Shown: positions 1 through 7,911 of the stretch, in pieces
Numbering within the stretch: position 1 is the stretch's first letter
How the letters are laid out: each line of letters begins with the position of its first letter
DNA from: Candidatus Sumerlaeota bacterium
GTDB lineage: Bacteria; Sumerlaeota; Sumerlaeia; MWCT01; JAUWMI01
NCBI GenBank assembly: GCA_030613245.1
Contig: JAUWMI010000006.1
Location: 1 to 64,000 of the forward strand
Reading direction: 5' to 3'
DNA: 64,000 nucleotides
The notes under the pieces: generated by a model
The model's input: only the letters and a program-made list of their open reading frames with translations
What the model was told of the DNA's origin: nothing
Databases searched by the model: none
Position numbers and translations under genes: made by a program

Positions 1-427
1 TTCTTCGTGCCTATTTGTGTTCATTTGTTCCCATTCGTTGTAAATTGTTAGTAAATTTCTTTGTTATTTAAAATATAACCGCAGATGAACACAGATGAAC
101 GCAAATAAATACTCAAGAAAAGATATAACACGAATTTACACGAATGTAATGTATTTATTCGTGCCTATTTGTGTTCATTTGTGTCCATTCGTGGTAAATT
201 GTTTGTAAATTTCTTTGTTATTTAAATTCTAACCGCAGGTGAACACTGATGAACGCAGATAAATACTCAAGAAAAGATATAACACGAATTTACACGAATG
301 TAAACGAATGTGATGTATTTATTCGTGCCTAGTTGTGTTCATTTGTGCCCATTCGTGGTAAACTGTTTGTAAATTTCTTTGCTATTTGAATTCTAACCAC
401 AGATGAACACAGATGAACACAGATTTT
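1..427. repeat. Three tandem copies of a long intergenic repeat (~154-164 bp)
   Basis: The phrase TTCGTGCCTATTTGTGTTC recurs at about 4, 158 and (with one change) 322, giving periods of 154 and 164 bases. Each unit runs on through a GTGGTAAATTG block, a TTTCTTTG block and an 'accGCAGATGAACAC...gataaatactcaagaaaag' block. The longer spacing comes from an extra roughly 10-base ACGAATGTAA-like duplication. A reverse-complement copy lies at about 10540-10700 and a short fragment at about 8766-8805. Open frames inside the unit look like by-products of repetition. The first copy may be cut by the window edge. Confidence 0.85.
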
Positions 428-455
428 GTAGGGGCACGCCGCGGCGTGCCCTTAC
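428..455. repeat. GTAGGGG-family hairpin (inner arm cacgccg/cggcgtg)
   Basis: The left outer arm GTAGGGG is followed by self-complementary inner arms around CACGCCG-CGGCGTG and a weakened right outer arm (CCCTTAC). It sits directly at the end of the tandem long repeats. A nearly identical copy is at 10755-10780. Confidence 0.8.
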
Positions 456-686
456 CTTAATGAATCTCTGTGACTCTGTGGCATTATTTAACAAGGTAAA
501 ATTAGCGAAGGATGTCAAGGAATTTGGCTCAGGCCGCATTAAATATCGGAGAACCCATTTTATAACGACTGAATCTGGCCAGTTTTGTGCCATTATCCTT
601 GACAAGAGCCACAATATTCTTTATTGAAAACACAAGTGCGCCATAATAAGAAGTAACATTTTTTTGTGAGAAGGAAGGGGTGTAAA

Positions 687-1919
687 ATGAGAAAGAAACT
701 GTTTGTTTTAGGAGCGTTAGTTCTTCTTGTTCTTTGTTCTGCTGCCTTAGTTCAAGCCCAGACGGGCACCATAAGCGGCACCGTTTTGAACGCCAGTACC
801 AGCGATCCGATAGAAGATGCTATGGTGTATACATCGTTTAGATTCTCAAGGACAGATGATAATGGCCAGTATAGCATAGAGAGTGTCCCTGTAGGAACCC
901 AGACGATAATGGCATTTAAGTGCGGGTATTATCCAGCCAGCCAGGAAGCCGATGTTCAGGACTCACAGACTACCATTGTTGATTTCAGTCTCACACCTAT
1001 TGAACCTCCCGCAACTGGCACCATCACTGGCCAGGTGACTAACGCTAGCACCTCAGACCCGATTGAAGAGGCCTTTGTGTTTACTGTAGCAGACGATATC
1101 TGGCAGTGTATCGGACGCCTCTGGGCGCGGACAGACAGTGATGGCGACTATACAATAGAAGATGTTCCCGCTGGAACGAGAAAGATTTTTGCATTTAAAA
1201 AAGGCTATCACCATGGCCGTCAGATGGTGAATGTTGAAGAAGGCCTTACTACAACTGTAAACTTTGCCTTGTATCCGATTCACCCTGTTGGTGCGGGCAG
1301 TGTGGCAGGCACGGTGGTTGATGTTGTGACGTCGGCACCCATTGAGAATGCATGGGTTTTTGTGAAGCCTCTGGGTGCAGGCTATCTCGCGTGTCGCCAT
1401 AATACCCTACATACCCAAACTGATGAGAATGGAGAGTACCTGATTGAAGATGTTCCAGCAGGCAATTGCAACGTGGGCGCTTTCAAGAGAGGGTATCATA
1501 TAGACAAAAAGAAAGCTACGGTAGTGGCAAACGAGACCACGACTGTTGATTTCGTACTCAGACCCTTCCCTGGTTCCAGAGATGTAAGGGGCGTTATCCT
1601 GAATGCTGAAACGAACGAGCCTATTGAAGGAGCAGCAGTGGTCTTCTCGATTTACGATGAGGTAATGCCCACTTCAGAGTGGAACTACTGGAAGGGGAGT
1701 ACTGACAGTATGGGGAACAGCCTGATTCCTGAAGTTCCCGAAGGTACTCAATCGCTTGTTGTATCCAAGGAAGGATACAAGCCAGCTGTCCTGGACGTCA
1801 TGATTTCTTCCAGCAGCGGCGCAAAGAGCGTTTTGGCTGCTTCCGCACCGCAAACAATAACCATCAAACTCGAACCTGCGGAGGCCGTTACTTCCATAAC
1901 CGACTGGCCGCTGTATTAA
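687..1919 (+). CDS. Secreted protein with four carboxypeptidase-regulatory-like beta domains
   Basis: The 410-residue product starts at the ATG with AAGGAAGGGG six bases upstream; a GTG 21 bases earlier lacks such a site. Residues 1-25 form a signal peptide (MRKKLF, a hydrophobic run, then VQAQ). Four repeats of about 85-90 residues follow, each opening with G-T/S-I/V-x-G-x-V and continuing with N-A-S/E-T-x-x-PIE-x-A, a turn like TD-x-x-G-x-Y-x-I-E-x-VP-x-GT, then AFK-x-GY. This is the pattern of the carboxypeptidase regulatory-like (transthyretin-fold) domain, used for binding or as a stalk in exported proteins. No catalytic domain is present, so a binding or structural surface role is inferred. 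The first three repeats are closest to each other; the fourth is more diverged. Confidence 0.85.
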   Translation: MRKKLFVLGALVLLVLCSAALVQAQTGTISGTVLNASTSDPIEDAMVYTSFRFSRTDDNGQYSIESVPVGTQTIMAFKCGYYPASQEADVQDSQTTIVDFSLTPIEPPATGTITGQVTNASTSDPIEEAFVFTVADDIWQCIGRLWARTDSDGDYTIEDVPAGTRKIFAFKKGYHHGRQMVNVEEGLTTTVNFALYPIHPVGAGSVAGTVVDVVTSAPIENAWVFVKPLGAGYLACRHNTLHTQTDENGEYLIEDVPAGNCNVGAFKRGYHIDKKKATVVANETTTVDFVLRPFPGSRDVRGVILNAETNEPIEGAAVVFSIYDEVMPTSEWNYWKGSTDSMGNSLIPEVPEGTQSLVVSKEGYKPAVLDVMISSSSGAKSVLAASAPQTITIKLEPAEAVTSITDWPLY

Positions 1920-1942
1920 GCGGATTCGTCAACGAGAAATTT

Positions 1943-1971
1943 GTAGGGGCAGCCCTTGCGGCTGCCCTTAC
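1943..1971. repeat. GTAGGGG-family hairpin downstream of the secreted repeat protein
   Basis: GTAGGGGCAGCC and GGCTGCCCTTAC form a stem around a short CTTGC loop and are followed by CTTTTTG. It lies 24 bases after the preceding stop codon, so it could serve as a terminator. Confidence 0.7.
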
Positions 1972-2012
1972 TTTTTGTGCGCAATTAAACCGGATTCTTG
2001 CATTTGAACAAT

Positions 2013-2160
2013 GCGAGGGGAACTCCGCCGCGGCGGATTACCCCTCGCGCTCCCCTCCCAAACCTTTCTGTGCGGGCGATTTCATCCGCCTCAGGCGGAT
2101 TCATTCGCCTTCGCCGGGCTTCGGCGGATGAAATCGCCACTGGCTCCTGGCTCACCCTCT
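2013..2160. repeat. GCGAGGGG-family repeat, copy 1
   Basis: Outer arms GCGAGGGG and CCCCTCGC enclose a CCGCCGCGGCGG inner palindrome. A conserved tail follows (CGCTCCCCTCC, AAACCTTTCT, then GCGATTTCATCCGCC), and a second stem is made from GATTTCATCCGCC and GGCGGATGAAATC. The same outer arms and tail occur at 5735 and 5914 with different inner arms. Confidence 0.8.
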
Positions 2161-2256
2161 TGTGAGCCAGATACTATTGCTGACAGTGACTTTGTTTGAG
2201 TGTTCTTCTTTTAGTTATCGAGAGCCCCTGCTTTTGTCTTCGGGCGCACTAAATAG

Positions 2257-2343
2257 TCTGGATTGAAAATGTAGGGGCGACCCGCCGGGTCGCCCTTTTT
2301 GATTTTGGAGTGCGGTAGCAAAACGCAGTGCAGCTACCGCTTT
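2257..2343. repeat. 87-bp dispersed repeat, copy 1 (GTAGGGG hairpin plus GGAGTGCGGTAGC hairpin)
   Basis: These 87 bases recur at 2999-3085 with one mismatch that I can see. The unit joins a GTAGGGGCGACCC/GGGTCGCCC hairpin to a second hairpin with stem GCGGTAGC/GCTACCGC. The second hairpin reappears in reverse orientation at about 35180-35225. Confidence 0.9.
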
Positions 2344-2396
2344 GCTATCCGCTGCTAGGTCTGGCTTATTACATGATATGGCACTGGCCCCGATTT

Positions 2397-2771
2397 CTAT
2401 GGCGCTGTTGCAGTCAGTGTGGGGTCAATTAGAGGAGTGCCTTTAACAATGTACATGGACTGGCCATAAATACAAGGGATATACCAAGAACGCTGTGAAA
2501 CGACGCCATCCAGAAGGGCGACGGCGCCAGGAACACTTTCGATGCCTCTGTCTATAGCCTCCTTCATGTTTGGAATACCCGTTGGGATAAAGATAATGAT
2601 GTGCGTCTTATCTATTCCTTCGACTCTTGATGTGCCTCTTTTGAAATCTGCGCCCCTCGATAGATCAATGTTCTTGGTTGAAATTAACGTGAAATCAACA
2701 AGGCGCGTCGTGCATCCTGCAGCTGCAATGAATATAACACCCATAAGTAACGACAGCAGTCTTCTTTTCAT
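2397..2771 (-). CDS. Small conserved lipoprotein of unknown function
   Basis: The 124-residue protein has a basic N-terminus, a hydrophobic run and a lipobox ending AAGC-T (Cys near residue 19), so it should be a lipid-anchored envelope protein. The start is supported by AGGAGGGTC just upstream. The mature part contains VDFTLISTKNIDLSRG, a GIDKTHIIIFIPTG strand and a WYIP-x-IYGQ segment, which I recognise as a recurring hypothetical family without an assigned role. It stands alone between repeat-filled intergenic regions. Confidence 0.8.
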   Translation of the reverse strand: MKRRLLSLLMGVIFIAAAGCTTRLVDFTLISTKNIDLSRGADFKRGTSRVEGIDKTHIIIFIPTGIPNMKEAIDRGIESVPGAVALLDGVVSQRSWYIPCIYGQSMYIVKGTPLIDPTLTATAP

Positions 2772-2952
2772 ATGACCCTCCTGGATGATAGTATTATGCC
2801 GCTAACATTTATCCCTTCTTAATAGCCAGATGTTTATGTCCTATGTTCGTAGAAAGCAGGACGGCCCGTATCTTGTTCTTCCGTGTCGATTTCTTCTCAC
2901 TAATTGCTGCGAATATTGGCGAAATGGCAAGCAATGTCAAGGAATACGGACA

Positions 2953-2980
2953 GTAGGGGCTCAAAATTTTGAGCCCCTAC
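2953..2980. repeat. GTAGGGG-family hairpin, perfect 28-nt palindrome
   Basis: GTAGGGGCTCAAAA is followed immediately by its exact reverse complement. The outer seven bases match the family; the inner arm (CTCAAAA) is unlike the other copies. Confidence 0.9.
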
Positions 2981-2998
2981 AGCAGAGCTACTGCATAA

Positions 2999-3085
2999 TC
3001 TGGATTGAAAATGTAGGGGCGACCCGCCGGGTCGCCCTTTTTGATTTTGGAGTGCGGTAGCAAAACGCAGTGAAGCTACCGCTTT
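2999..3085. repeat. 87-bp dispersed repeat, copy 2, overlapping a gene end
   Basis: This copy matches 2257-2343 apart from one base. Its last ten bases (3076-3085) supply the stop codon TAG and the last codons of the minus-strand gene at 3076-3858. Confidence 0.9.
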
Positions 3086-3858
3086 ATTCGCGAAAGGCTG
3101 TGATCAATCTCGAACATCACCACAGCGGTTTGAAACACAACCCGACGTCCATCCTCCCAAACCAGCTGCTCACCTTCCTTCTTCGCGTCGTGCTCTTGAC
3201 GCTGAATTAGACCATCAAGTGCCCGCCAGTAGTCGAGAAGTGCGTCCAAGAAATCGTGTACCGTATCCCCGGCCTGCTGTTTTTTCAAGTTGAGAACAGC
3301 TTTGACCCTGGCCACAGTGCGAGCTTTATTTTGATCGACATTAGGAGGCTTATGCTGCTCAACAAGAAACGTTGCAAATTCCTGCACTGCTTCCCGGCAG
3401 AGATGTCCTATGGTTGTCAGCTGCTTCTCAGGGTCGCTAGACCAGAGTAAGGCTTCAGCCTCAGCCCATTTTTGATATGCGGCAGGATATTTCTTCTGAA
3501 ATTGATCGGCATTTATATATTGCCTAATTCCAGTTTCAATTCTTTGTACGGGCTGCCCTTCACGCTCTTTCATCTCCCTGTAGTATTGGAATCCCTCTGG
3601 GGTTACGTAGAACAAAGAGGGCTTGCCTCTTGAGTCATACGAAAGTTCGATAAGTCCTTGGCGCTCCAAAATCTCAATATCCTCGATATGAGTTTCCAAG
3701 TGCCTATCTTGCAAACCCGGATGCAGAATCCATGTCTGATCATCGGCTTGGTTGACTATGAACTTCTCGCGCTTTTGGGGCGCTACATTGCGATTAGCCT
3801 CGACAAGTTTTGCCAGGAGATTTTTCTGCTCCGGTTGTAATGGAATGTCATCAAACAA
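3076..3858 (-). CDS. Winged-helix-like protein with helical C-terminal domain, unknown function
   Basis: The 260-residue product starts at TTG, supported by AGGAGG six bases upstream. Residues about 50-95 resemble a winged helix: IEDIEILERQGLIEL, then a beta wing (SYDSRGKPSLFYV) and TPEGFQYY, as in transcriptional regulators or nucleic-acid sensors. Residues about 120-255 are predicted mostly helical, with no catalytic motif I can name. It follows a DUF2971 gene on the same strand after 49 bases, so the two may be cotranscribed. DUF2971 proteins often occur among defence and accessory genes, but no known system is complete here. The last codons and the stop lie inside a dispersed repeat, so the C-terminus may have been changed by repeat insertion. 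Confidence 0.7.
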   Translation of the reverse strand: MFDDIPLQPEQKNLLAKLVEANRNVAPQKREKFIVNQADDQTWILHPGLQDRHLETHIEDIEILERQGLIELSYDSRGKPSLFYVTPEGFQYYREMKEREGQPVQRIETGIRQYINADQFQKKYPAAYQKWAEAEALLWSSDPEKQLTTIGHLCREAVQEFATFLVEQHKPPNVDQNKARTVARVKAVLNLKKQQAGDTVHDFLDALLDYWRALDGLIQRQEHDAKKEGEQLVWEDGRRVVFQTAVVMFEIDHSLSRIKR

Positions 3859-3907
3859 GATGTTCCTCCTTCGCTCTGTTCTGTAAGTTTGTCACTGGGA
3901 GTACGTA

Positions 3908-4726
3908 TTAATAATCAATACTTTCAAAGTCTAAACCAAAGCTTCCTTTCTTTATTCTTGCTTGCAGCAATTCAATTTTATCTGGTTGTTCCCTCAAAAG
4001 CCCTATTATCTCTCGCCTTTGGAGAGCGGGCATATTGCAACCTAATATGACTTTACAAATTATTCCGCTTTGAATACGGATATTTCTCTCTTTTAAATGA
4101 AATGAGGGATGTTTCATAAGAATAAACCTATGTTCTTTTTCATATTCCCAATTGGCAGCTTTTATGATTAGCGCTTTTAGAACAATCTGTTCGATAGTCA
4201 TTTCAGAAGGATTTAAAATTGGATAATCCTTAACATATTCAACTTCGTGATGCTCTATTACCACTCCTAAGCTAACACTAATTTTTTCAAAGAACGTCTT
4301 CATTTTTTCAGCGTTAAAACCCACGCAGAAACCTTCATGCGAGTTTGAGTAGAGTGACCACATTAAAATGCTATTATGAATCTCTGAACATGAGAATATG
4401 CCAAAATCTTTATATCTTTTTTCTTGTACATAGTCATAATGCCGTTTGAGATGATTTGGGTCCTTATATAATCCCTTGCTCATCTCCTTCTTAGCTAAAT
4501 CTTCTATCGCTTCATCTTTTAACTGCGGATTTTGCATTTTAATGTGTTTTTTATAGAGTTCAAGGAAGTGCGCGTCTTCTAGCAAATCGTATCGAAGTAG
4601 TATAGTGGAGTCAAAAGGGTCATTAAATTGTTTAGCTGAGGTGAAATAAATTTCATTTTGGGTAAGCAATTTCTTATGGTTTTGATCATCCCAATCTCTG
4701 TATTTATACAGATATTTTGGTAGCAT
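3908..4726 (-). CDS. DUF2971 family protein
   Basis: The 272-residue product shows the DUF2971 pattern. The N-terminus is LYKYRD followed by a F-T-S-A-K-Q-FNDPFD block, the centre has FSCSEIHNSILMWSLYSNSHEGFCVGF, and the C-terminal third has NWEYEKEHRFI. The biochemical activity of the family is not established as far as I know; it is frequent in mobile and defence-associated regions. The upstream ribosome-binding site is weak. The gene is AT-richer than its neighbours, suggesting acquisition. It precedes the winged-helix gene at 3858 by 49 bases. Confidence 0.8.
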   Translation of the reverse strand: MLPKYLYKYRDWDDQNHKKLLTQNEIYFTSAKQFNDPFDSTILLRYDLLEDAHFLELYKKHIKMQNPQLKDEAIEDLAKKEMSKGLYKDPNHLKRHYDYVQEKRYKDFGIFSCSEIHNSILMWSLYSNSHEGFCVGFNAEKMKTFFEKISVSLGVVIEHHEVEYVKDYPILNPSEMTIEQIVLKALIIKAANWEYEKEHRFILMKHPSFHLKERNIRIQSGIICKVILGCNMPALQRREIIGLLREQPDKIELLQARIKKGSFGLDFESIDY

Positions 4727-5001
4727 AGTATTTTTGAAGAATTATGAGCTTGTCGCCAAAATCTAGGGTTTAAATGCCGTTATGCTTGCAGATGGAAAGG
4801 AACGTGTTAGATCGTCACCATATCTCAACCAGCTCTTTTATTAGAGCTGATACTCGGTATAAACGCAAGAAATATATTAAGTTCTTAAGCAGAAGCACAG
4901 GTATTATTTGCCTGGCGCTTGAATTGGCAGAATTGCTCGCCTTAGTCCCCTATTTCTTGATTTTCTATGAAGGCAACTGTGCAATGTCAGAAAGAGAGGG
5001 A

Positions 5002-5724
5002 TCAGATTTTGGGCGGGCGAGGGTCCGGGATGTTGGCGGTGTGGAAGGCGTGGCGGCGGCGCAGACAGCTGTCGCATTTGCCACATGCTACATCCTCATT
5101 TTTATAGCATGACCAGGTGAGATGCAGCGGTGCGCCTAGCTCCATTCCCTTTTTCACGATCTCGGCTTTGGTCATGTGTATCACGGGCGTAACGATCCGA
5201 AGATTATCGCCGATTTTCGTGCCTACTGCTATCAGGCGGTTGTAGGCGTCGTAATATTCAGGCTGGCAATCAGGGTAGCCTGCGCTGTCTTCTGCTACTG
5301 CACCGATGTAAATCCTCTCCGCCCCAATCACTTCTGCCCATGATACTGCCAGTGCCAGGATGTGGGTGTTGCGAAATGGGACGTAGGTGGAAGGGATAGA
5401 TTCCGGCGGGGACGGCCCCGTTGGCACCACCATTCGCTCGTCAGTCAGGCTTGAGCCGCCTATCTCTTTAAGGTAGTCGGTGCGGACTACTTTTCGCAGC
5501 TTCACGCTGTAGAAGTCGGCAATCTTCTCGAATGCCTGGAGTTCGCGTTTCTCAGTGCGTTGTCCGTAGCAGAAATGCAGAAATGCGATGCGGCCAGGAT
5601 ATTCCTGATTTGCAATGGCTGCGGTGACGCAGCTGTCCATACCGCCACTGATGAGTACGATAGCCAGCGGGCGATCGGTAGCGCTCTGTTCGGAGCCCAC
5701 TTGTCTGAATGATTCAGCGCACAC
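5002..5724 (-). CDS. queC: 7-cyano-7-deazaguanine synthase QueC
   Basis: QueC converts 7-carboxy-7-deazaguanine to preQ0 using ATP and ammonia, in the queuosine/7-deazapurine pathway. The 240-residue product carries the PP-loop SGGMDS at residues 26-31, a FRN-T substrate segment, and the C-terminal zinc site with four cysteines in C-x8-C-x2-C-x2-C spacing (SCYKNEDVACGKCDSCLRR). The GTG start gives an N-terminal extension of about 18 residues compared with typical QueC; I see no clear ribosome-binding site, so the start is uncertain. The upstream 400 bases are repeats. QueD, QueE and QueF are not in the window. Confidence 0.93.
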   Translation of the reverse strand: MCAESFRQVGSEQSATDRPLAIVLISGGMDSCVTAAIANQEYPGRIAFLHFCYGQRTEKRELQAFEKIADFYSVKLRKVVRTDYLKEIGGSSLTDERMVVPTGPSPPESIPSTYVPFRNTHILALAVSWAEVIGAERIYIGAVAEDSAGYPDCQPEYYDAYNRLIAVGTKIGDNLRIVTPVIHMTKAEIVKKGMELGAPLHLTWSCYKNEDVACGKCDSCLRRRHAFHTANIPDPRPPKI

Positions 5725-5734
5725 AGTTGTTGTT

Positions 5735-5848
5735 GCGAGGGGGACCCTTTGGAAAAAGGGTCACCCCTCGCGCTCCCCTCCTAAACCTTTCTTTACGGCG
5801 ATTTCATCCGCCTTCGCCAGGCTTCGGCGCATGAAATCCCTCATGATC
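5735..5848. repeat. GCGAGGGG-family repeat, copy 2
   Basis: Outer arms GCGAGGGG and CCCCTCGC enclose GACCCTTT/AAAGGGTC inner arms, followed by the family tail (CGCTCCCCTCC, TAAACCTTTC, then GCGATTTCATCCGCC). It ends about 170 bases before copy 3 begins. Confidence 0.8.
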
Positions 5849-5913
5849 ATTATTTATTCAAATCTGCGTGTATCTGCGTGCATCCGCGGTTACTCTAATT
5901 CATTTTATCTGTT

Positions 5914-5985
5914 GCGAGGTGAATTCGCCCAGGCGAGTCACCCCTCGCGCTCCTCTCCTAAGTCTTTCTTTACGGCGACTCCATT
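5914..5985. repeat. GCGAGGGG-family repeat, copy 3
   Basis: Outer arms GCGAGGTG and CACCCCTCGC enclose GAATTCGCC/GGCGAGTC inner arms. The tail CGCTCCTCTCC, TAAGTCTTTCTTTACGGCGA is shared with copies 1 and 2. A short run of TCTGCGTGTATCTGCG-type repeat lies just before it, at about 5860-5895. Confidence 0.75.
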
Positions 5986-6094
5986 AAGCCGCAGAGGGAT
6001 AGGGGCTTGGGGGAAGGGTGGACAAATGCGGCTCTGGCGGTCTTGTTCGCCTCAAGCGAAAATGCGGCAGACCGCCCTTCCCCCATTTTGTAGC

Positions 6095-6124
6095 GCAGAG
6101 GGCGACCACGAGGGTCGCCCCTAC
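6095..6124. repeat. Degenerate GTAGGGG-family hairpin supplying the stop codon of the cysteine desulfurase
   Basis: The right half CCCCTAC and the inner GGCGACC/GGGTCGCC stem are intact; the left outer arm has decayed (GCAGA). On the minus strand the element begins with TAGGGGCGACC, and this TAG is the in-frame stop of the gene at 6121-7344. Confidence 0.75.
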
Positions 6125-7344
6125 GTTGTTCGTGAGCGGCGAGGGTGCTTCTTGCCGGAGGTGCGCGCAAGGTAGCTGGGCGAGATGCTGCGCACTTTTG
6201 CTACGATGCCCGGCATGCGCCTGAGTACTTCGGTGATCTCTTTCCGCGTTGTTGTGTCGGCCAGACTGAACCGTAGCGTTGCCCGCGCCTGCTCGGTTGA
6301 CAGGTCAATGGCCAGGAGCACGTGCGATGCTTCTCCGTAGCTCTCCGTACTGCATGCCGAGCCACTCGATACGCAGATGCCTGCCAGATCGAGCTGCATG
6401 AGGAGCGATTCTGCTTCCGTATCTTCAATGCTGATGCTCAGGGTATTGGGCAGGCAATTGGCGGATGGGCTGTTTATGCGAATGCCCTTAATGCGTTGCA
6501 TCAGTCCGCGGCGCAAGGTCTCTTTCAGCGCAGCCACACTCTTTGCACTGCGACGCAGATCCTTTCGTGCGATAACTTCAAACGCCTTGCCCAGGCCGAT
6601 TATGCCCGGTACGTTCTCCGTACCTGCGCGCAGCGCTCCCTCCTGTGGGCCACCGTCAAGAAGCGGCCTGATGCGAACTCCCCGGCGCACCCAGAGCAAA
6701 CCCACGCCTTTTGGCCCTTGAATCTTGTGGCCGGAAAACGTGAGCAGGTCTGCGCCAATCTTCCTATAGTCAATCGCAATCTTTCCTAGTGCTTGCACAG
6801 CGTCGGAATGAAAGATCACTCCGCGCTTGTGTGCCTCGCGTGCCAGCGCGCGGATGGATTGAATAGCGCCGATTTCATTATTCGCCAGCATGATCGAGGC
6901 GAGTAGCGTGGAAGGAGTAATCGCAGCGACAAAATCCTTCACGCGTACCCGGCCATGACGATCCACGGGCAGAAATGTCACCTTGACGCCAGCTGCAGCT
7001 AGCCCTTTGCATGTCTCCAGAACCGAAGGGTGTTCGATCTCAGAGGTAATCAGGTGAAACGCCTCAGGTGGGCGATGCATCCATTCGCACGCAGAGCGCA
7101 GCACGCCTTTGATAGCCAGGTTGTTCGCCTCCGTGCCGCTGCCGGTGAAAATGATCTCCTGCGGCTGCGCGCCGAGAAACGAAGCAATAGTCTGGCGCGC
7201 TTCTTCTATCAGGTTGTGCGCTTCGCGGCCAAGCCGATAGATGCTCGATGGATTGCCGAAGATCGCCAGCGCATCCTGCATGGCCTGGCGCACACGCAGA
7301 TGCAACGGCGTGGTGGCATTATGATCAAGATAGATTGGTTTCAT
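6121..7344 (-). CDS. Cysteine desulfurase, NifS/IscS family
   Basis: This PLP enzyme removes sulfur from cysteine as a persulfide for Fe-S cluster or thio-nucleoside synthesis. The 407-residue product begins MKPIYLDHNATTP; I chose this ATG over a GTG 30 bases upstream because it matches the family's usual N-terminus. The PLP-binding lysine lies in SGHKIQGPKG (near residue 207) and the active-site cysteine in SSGSACST (near residue 331). The PLP contact GSGTEANN and the helper segment ANNEIG are also present. No scaffold gene (iscU) is adjacent, so the acceptor cannot be named; a tRNA-thiolation partner is also possible. The last codon abuts a repeat hairpin that provides the TAG stop. The C-terminal SGKKHPRRSRTT is unusually basic. 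Confidence 0.93.
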   Translation of the reverse strand: MKPIYLDHNATTPLHLRVRQAMQDALAIFGNPSSIYRLGREAHNLIEEARQTIASFLGAQPQEIIFTGSGTEANNLAIKGVLRSACEWMHRPPEAFHLITSEIEHPSVLETCKGLAAAGVKVTFLPVDRHGRVRVKDFVAAITPSTLLASIMLANNEIGAIQSIRALAREAHKRGVIFHSDAVQALGKIAIDYRKIGADLLTFSGHKIQGPKGVGLLWVRRGVRIRPLLDGGPQEGALRAGTENVPGIIGLGKAFEVIARKDLRRSAKSVAALKETLRRGLMQRIKGIRINSPSANCLPNTLSISIEDTEAESLLMQLDLAGICVSSGSACSTESYGEASHVLLAIDLSTEQARATLRFSLADTTTRKEITEVLRRMPGIVAKVRSISPSYLARTSGKKHPRRSRTT

Positions 7345-7357
7345 CTTCGCAACTTTT

Positions 7358-7387
7358 ACTTGCCACAGAGGCACAGAGACACAGAGA
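7358..7387. repeat. CACAGAG-type short tandem repeat
   Basis: GCCACAGAGGCACAGAGACACAGAG lies just upstream of the cysteine desulfurase start. Related runs occur at 7760-7786, 10945-10978 and 63655-63682, often next to the AT-rich dispersed repeat. Confidence 0.6.
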
Positions 7388-7390
7388 TTT

Positions 7391-7795
7391 TTACAAGATA
7401 AATCTTTTTATGCCGTCTTTCAGAAAGCGTGAATTGAAGTTGATCAATAAGCCAATCTTCTTACCTGTAACTTTCAGATATGTAAGTACCTGGGCTTCGA
7501 ATACGGGATCAAATCGATCTACACTTTTGATCTCCACAATAACAGCATCCTCTACTACTAGGTCGATACGATATTCTCCAATTGTCCTCTCCTTGTAAAG
7601 CGCAGGAATAGAGACCTGACGTTGGTATTTTAAACCTGCGAGTTCTAGTTCAATGCATAGTGCTGCTTCGTAAGCAGCCTCCAGAAGGCCTGGCCCGAGA
7701 TGGCGATGCACCTCGATTGCACAGCCAATAATGCTTTCAGTGAGCTTGTCAATATCTTTCACTCTCTGTGTCTCCGTGTCTCTGTGGCTGATCAT
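7391..7795 (-). CDS. GxxExxY family protein
   Basis: The 134-residue product carries the hallmark of the GxxExxY family: IIGCAIEVHRHLGPGLLEAAYE, then V-x-I-P-x-LYK, GEYRIDLVVED, VIVEIKSVD, and QVLTYLKVTGKKIGLLINF. The RIDLVVED...VEIK segment resembles the D...E-x-K core of PD-(D/E)xK nucleases; the cellular role of the family is not known to me. The first dozen residues (SHRDTETQRV) are translated from the CACAGAG-type repeat upstream, so the original start may have been lost and replaced by repeat sequence. It stands alone between a cysteine desulfurase and a glycosyltransferase. Confidence 0.88.
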   Translation of the reverse strand: MISHRDTETQRVKDIDKLTESIIGCAIEVHRHLGPGLLEAAYEAALCIELELAGLKYQRQVSIPALYKERTIGEYRIDLVVEDAVIVEIKSVDRFDPVFEAQVLTYLKVTGKKIGLLINFNSRFLKDGIKRFIL

Positions 7796-7911
7796 GCAAA
7801 AGTGAGCCGGGGAATTGCATTGACATCTCTTCGACCCACTCGCAATATACAAATAGTATAGAGGCCGGGGATGATTGCAAGCAAATTTCTAGCAGAGGAA
7901 CGGGCTGGCTG

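Noticed and set aside
1-427. CRISPR-like array
   Set aside because: Units are about 160 bases and continuous, without short repeats separated by unique spacers.
393-627. Open frames on both strands across the repeat and hairpin
   Set aside because: They are translations of repeat sequence with no ribosome-binding site or family signature.
2011-2199. Open frame inside the GCGAGGGG-family repeat
   Set aside because: Its composition follows the palindromic repeat; the same frame is not kept in the other two copies.
4774-5112. Plus-strand open frame with a hydrophobic stretch
   Set aside because: It overlaps the 3' end of queC on the other strand and has no plausible start signal.
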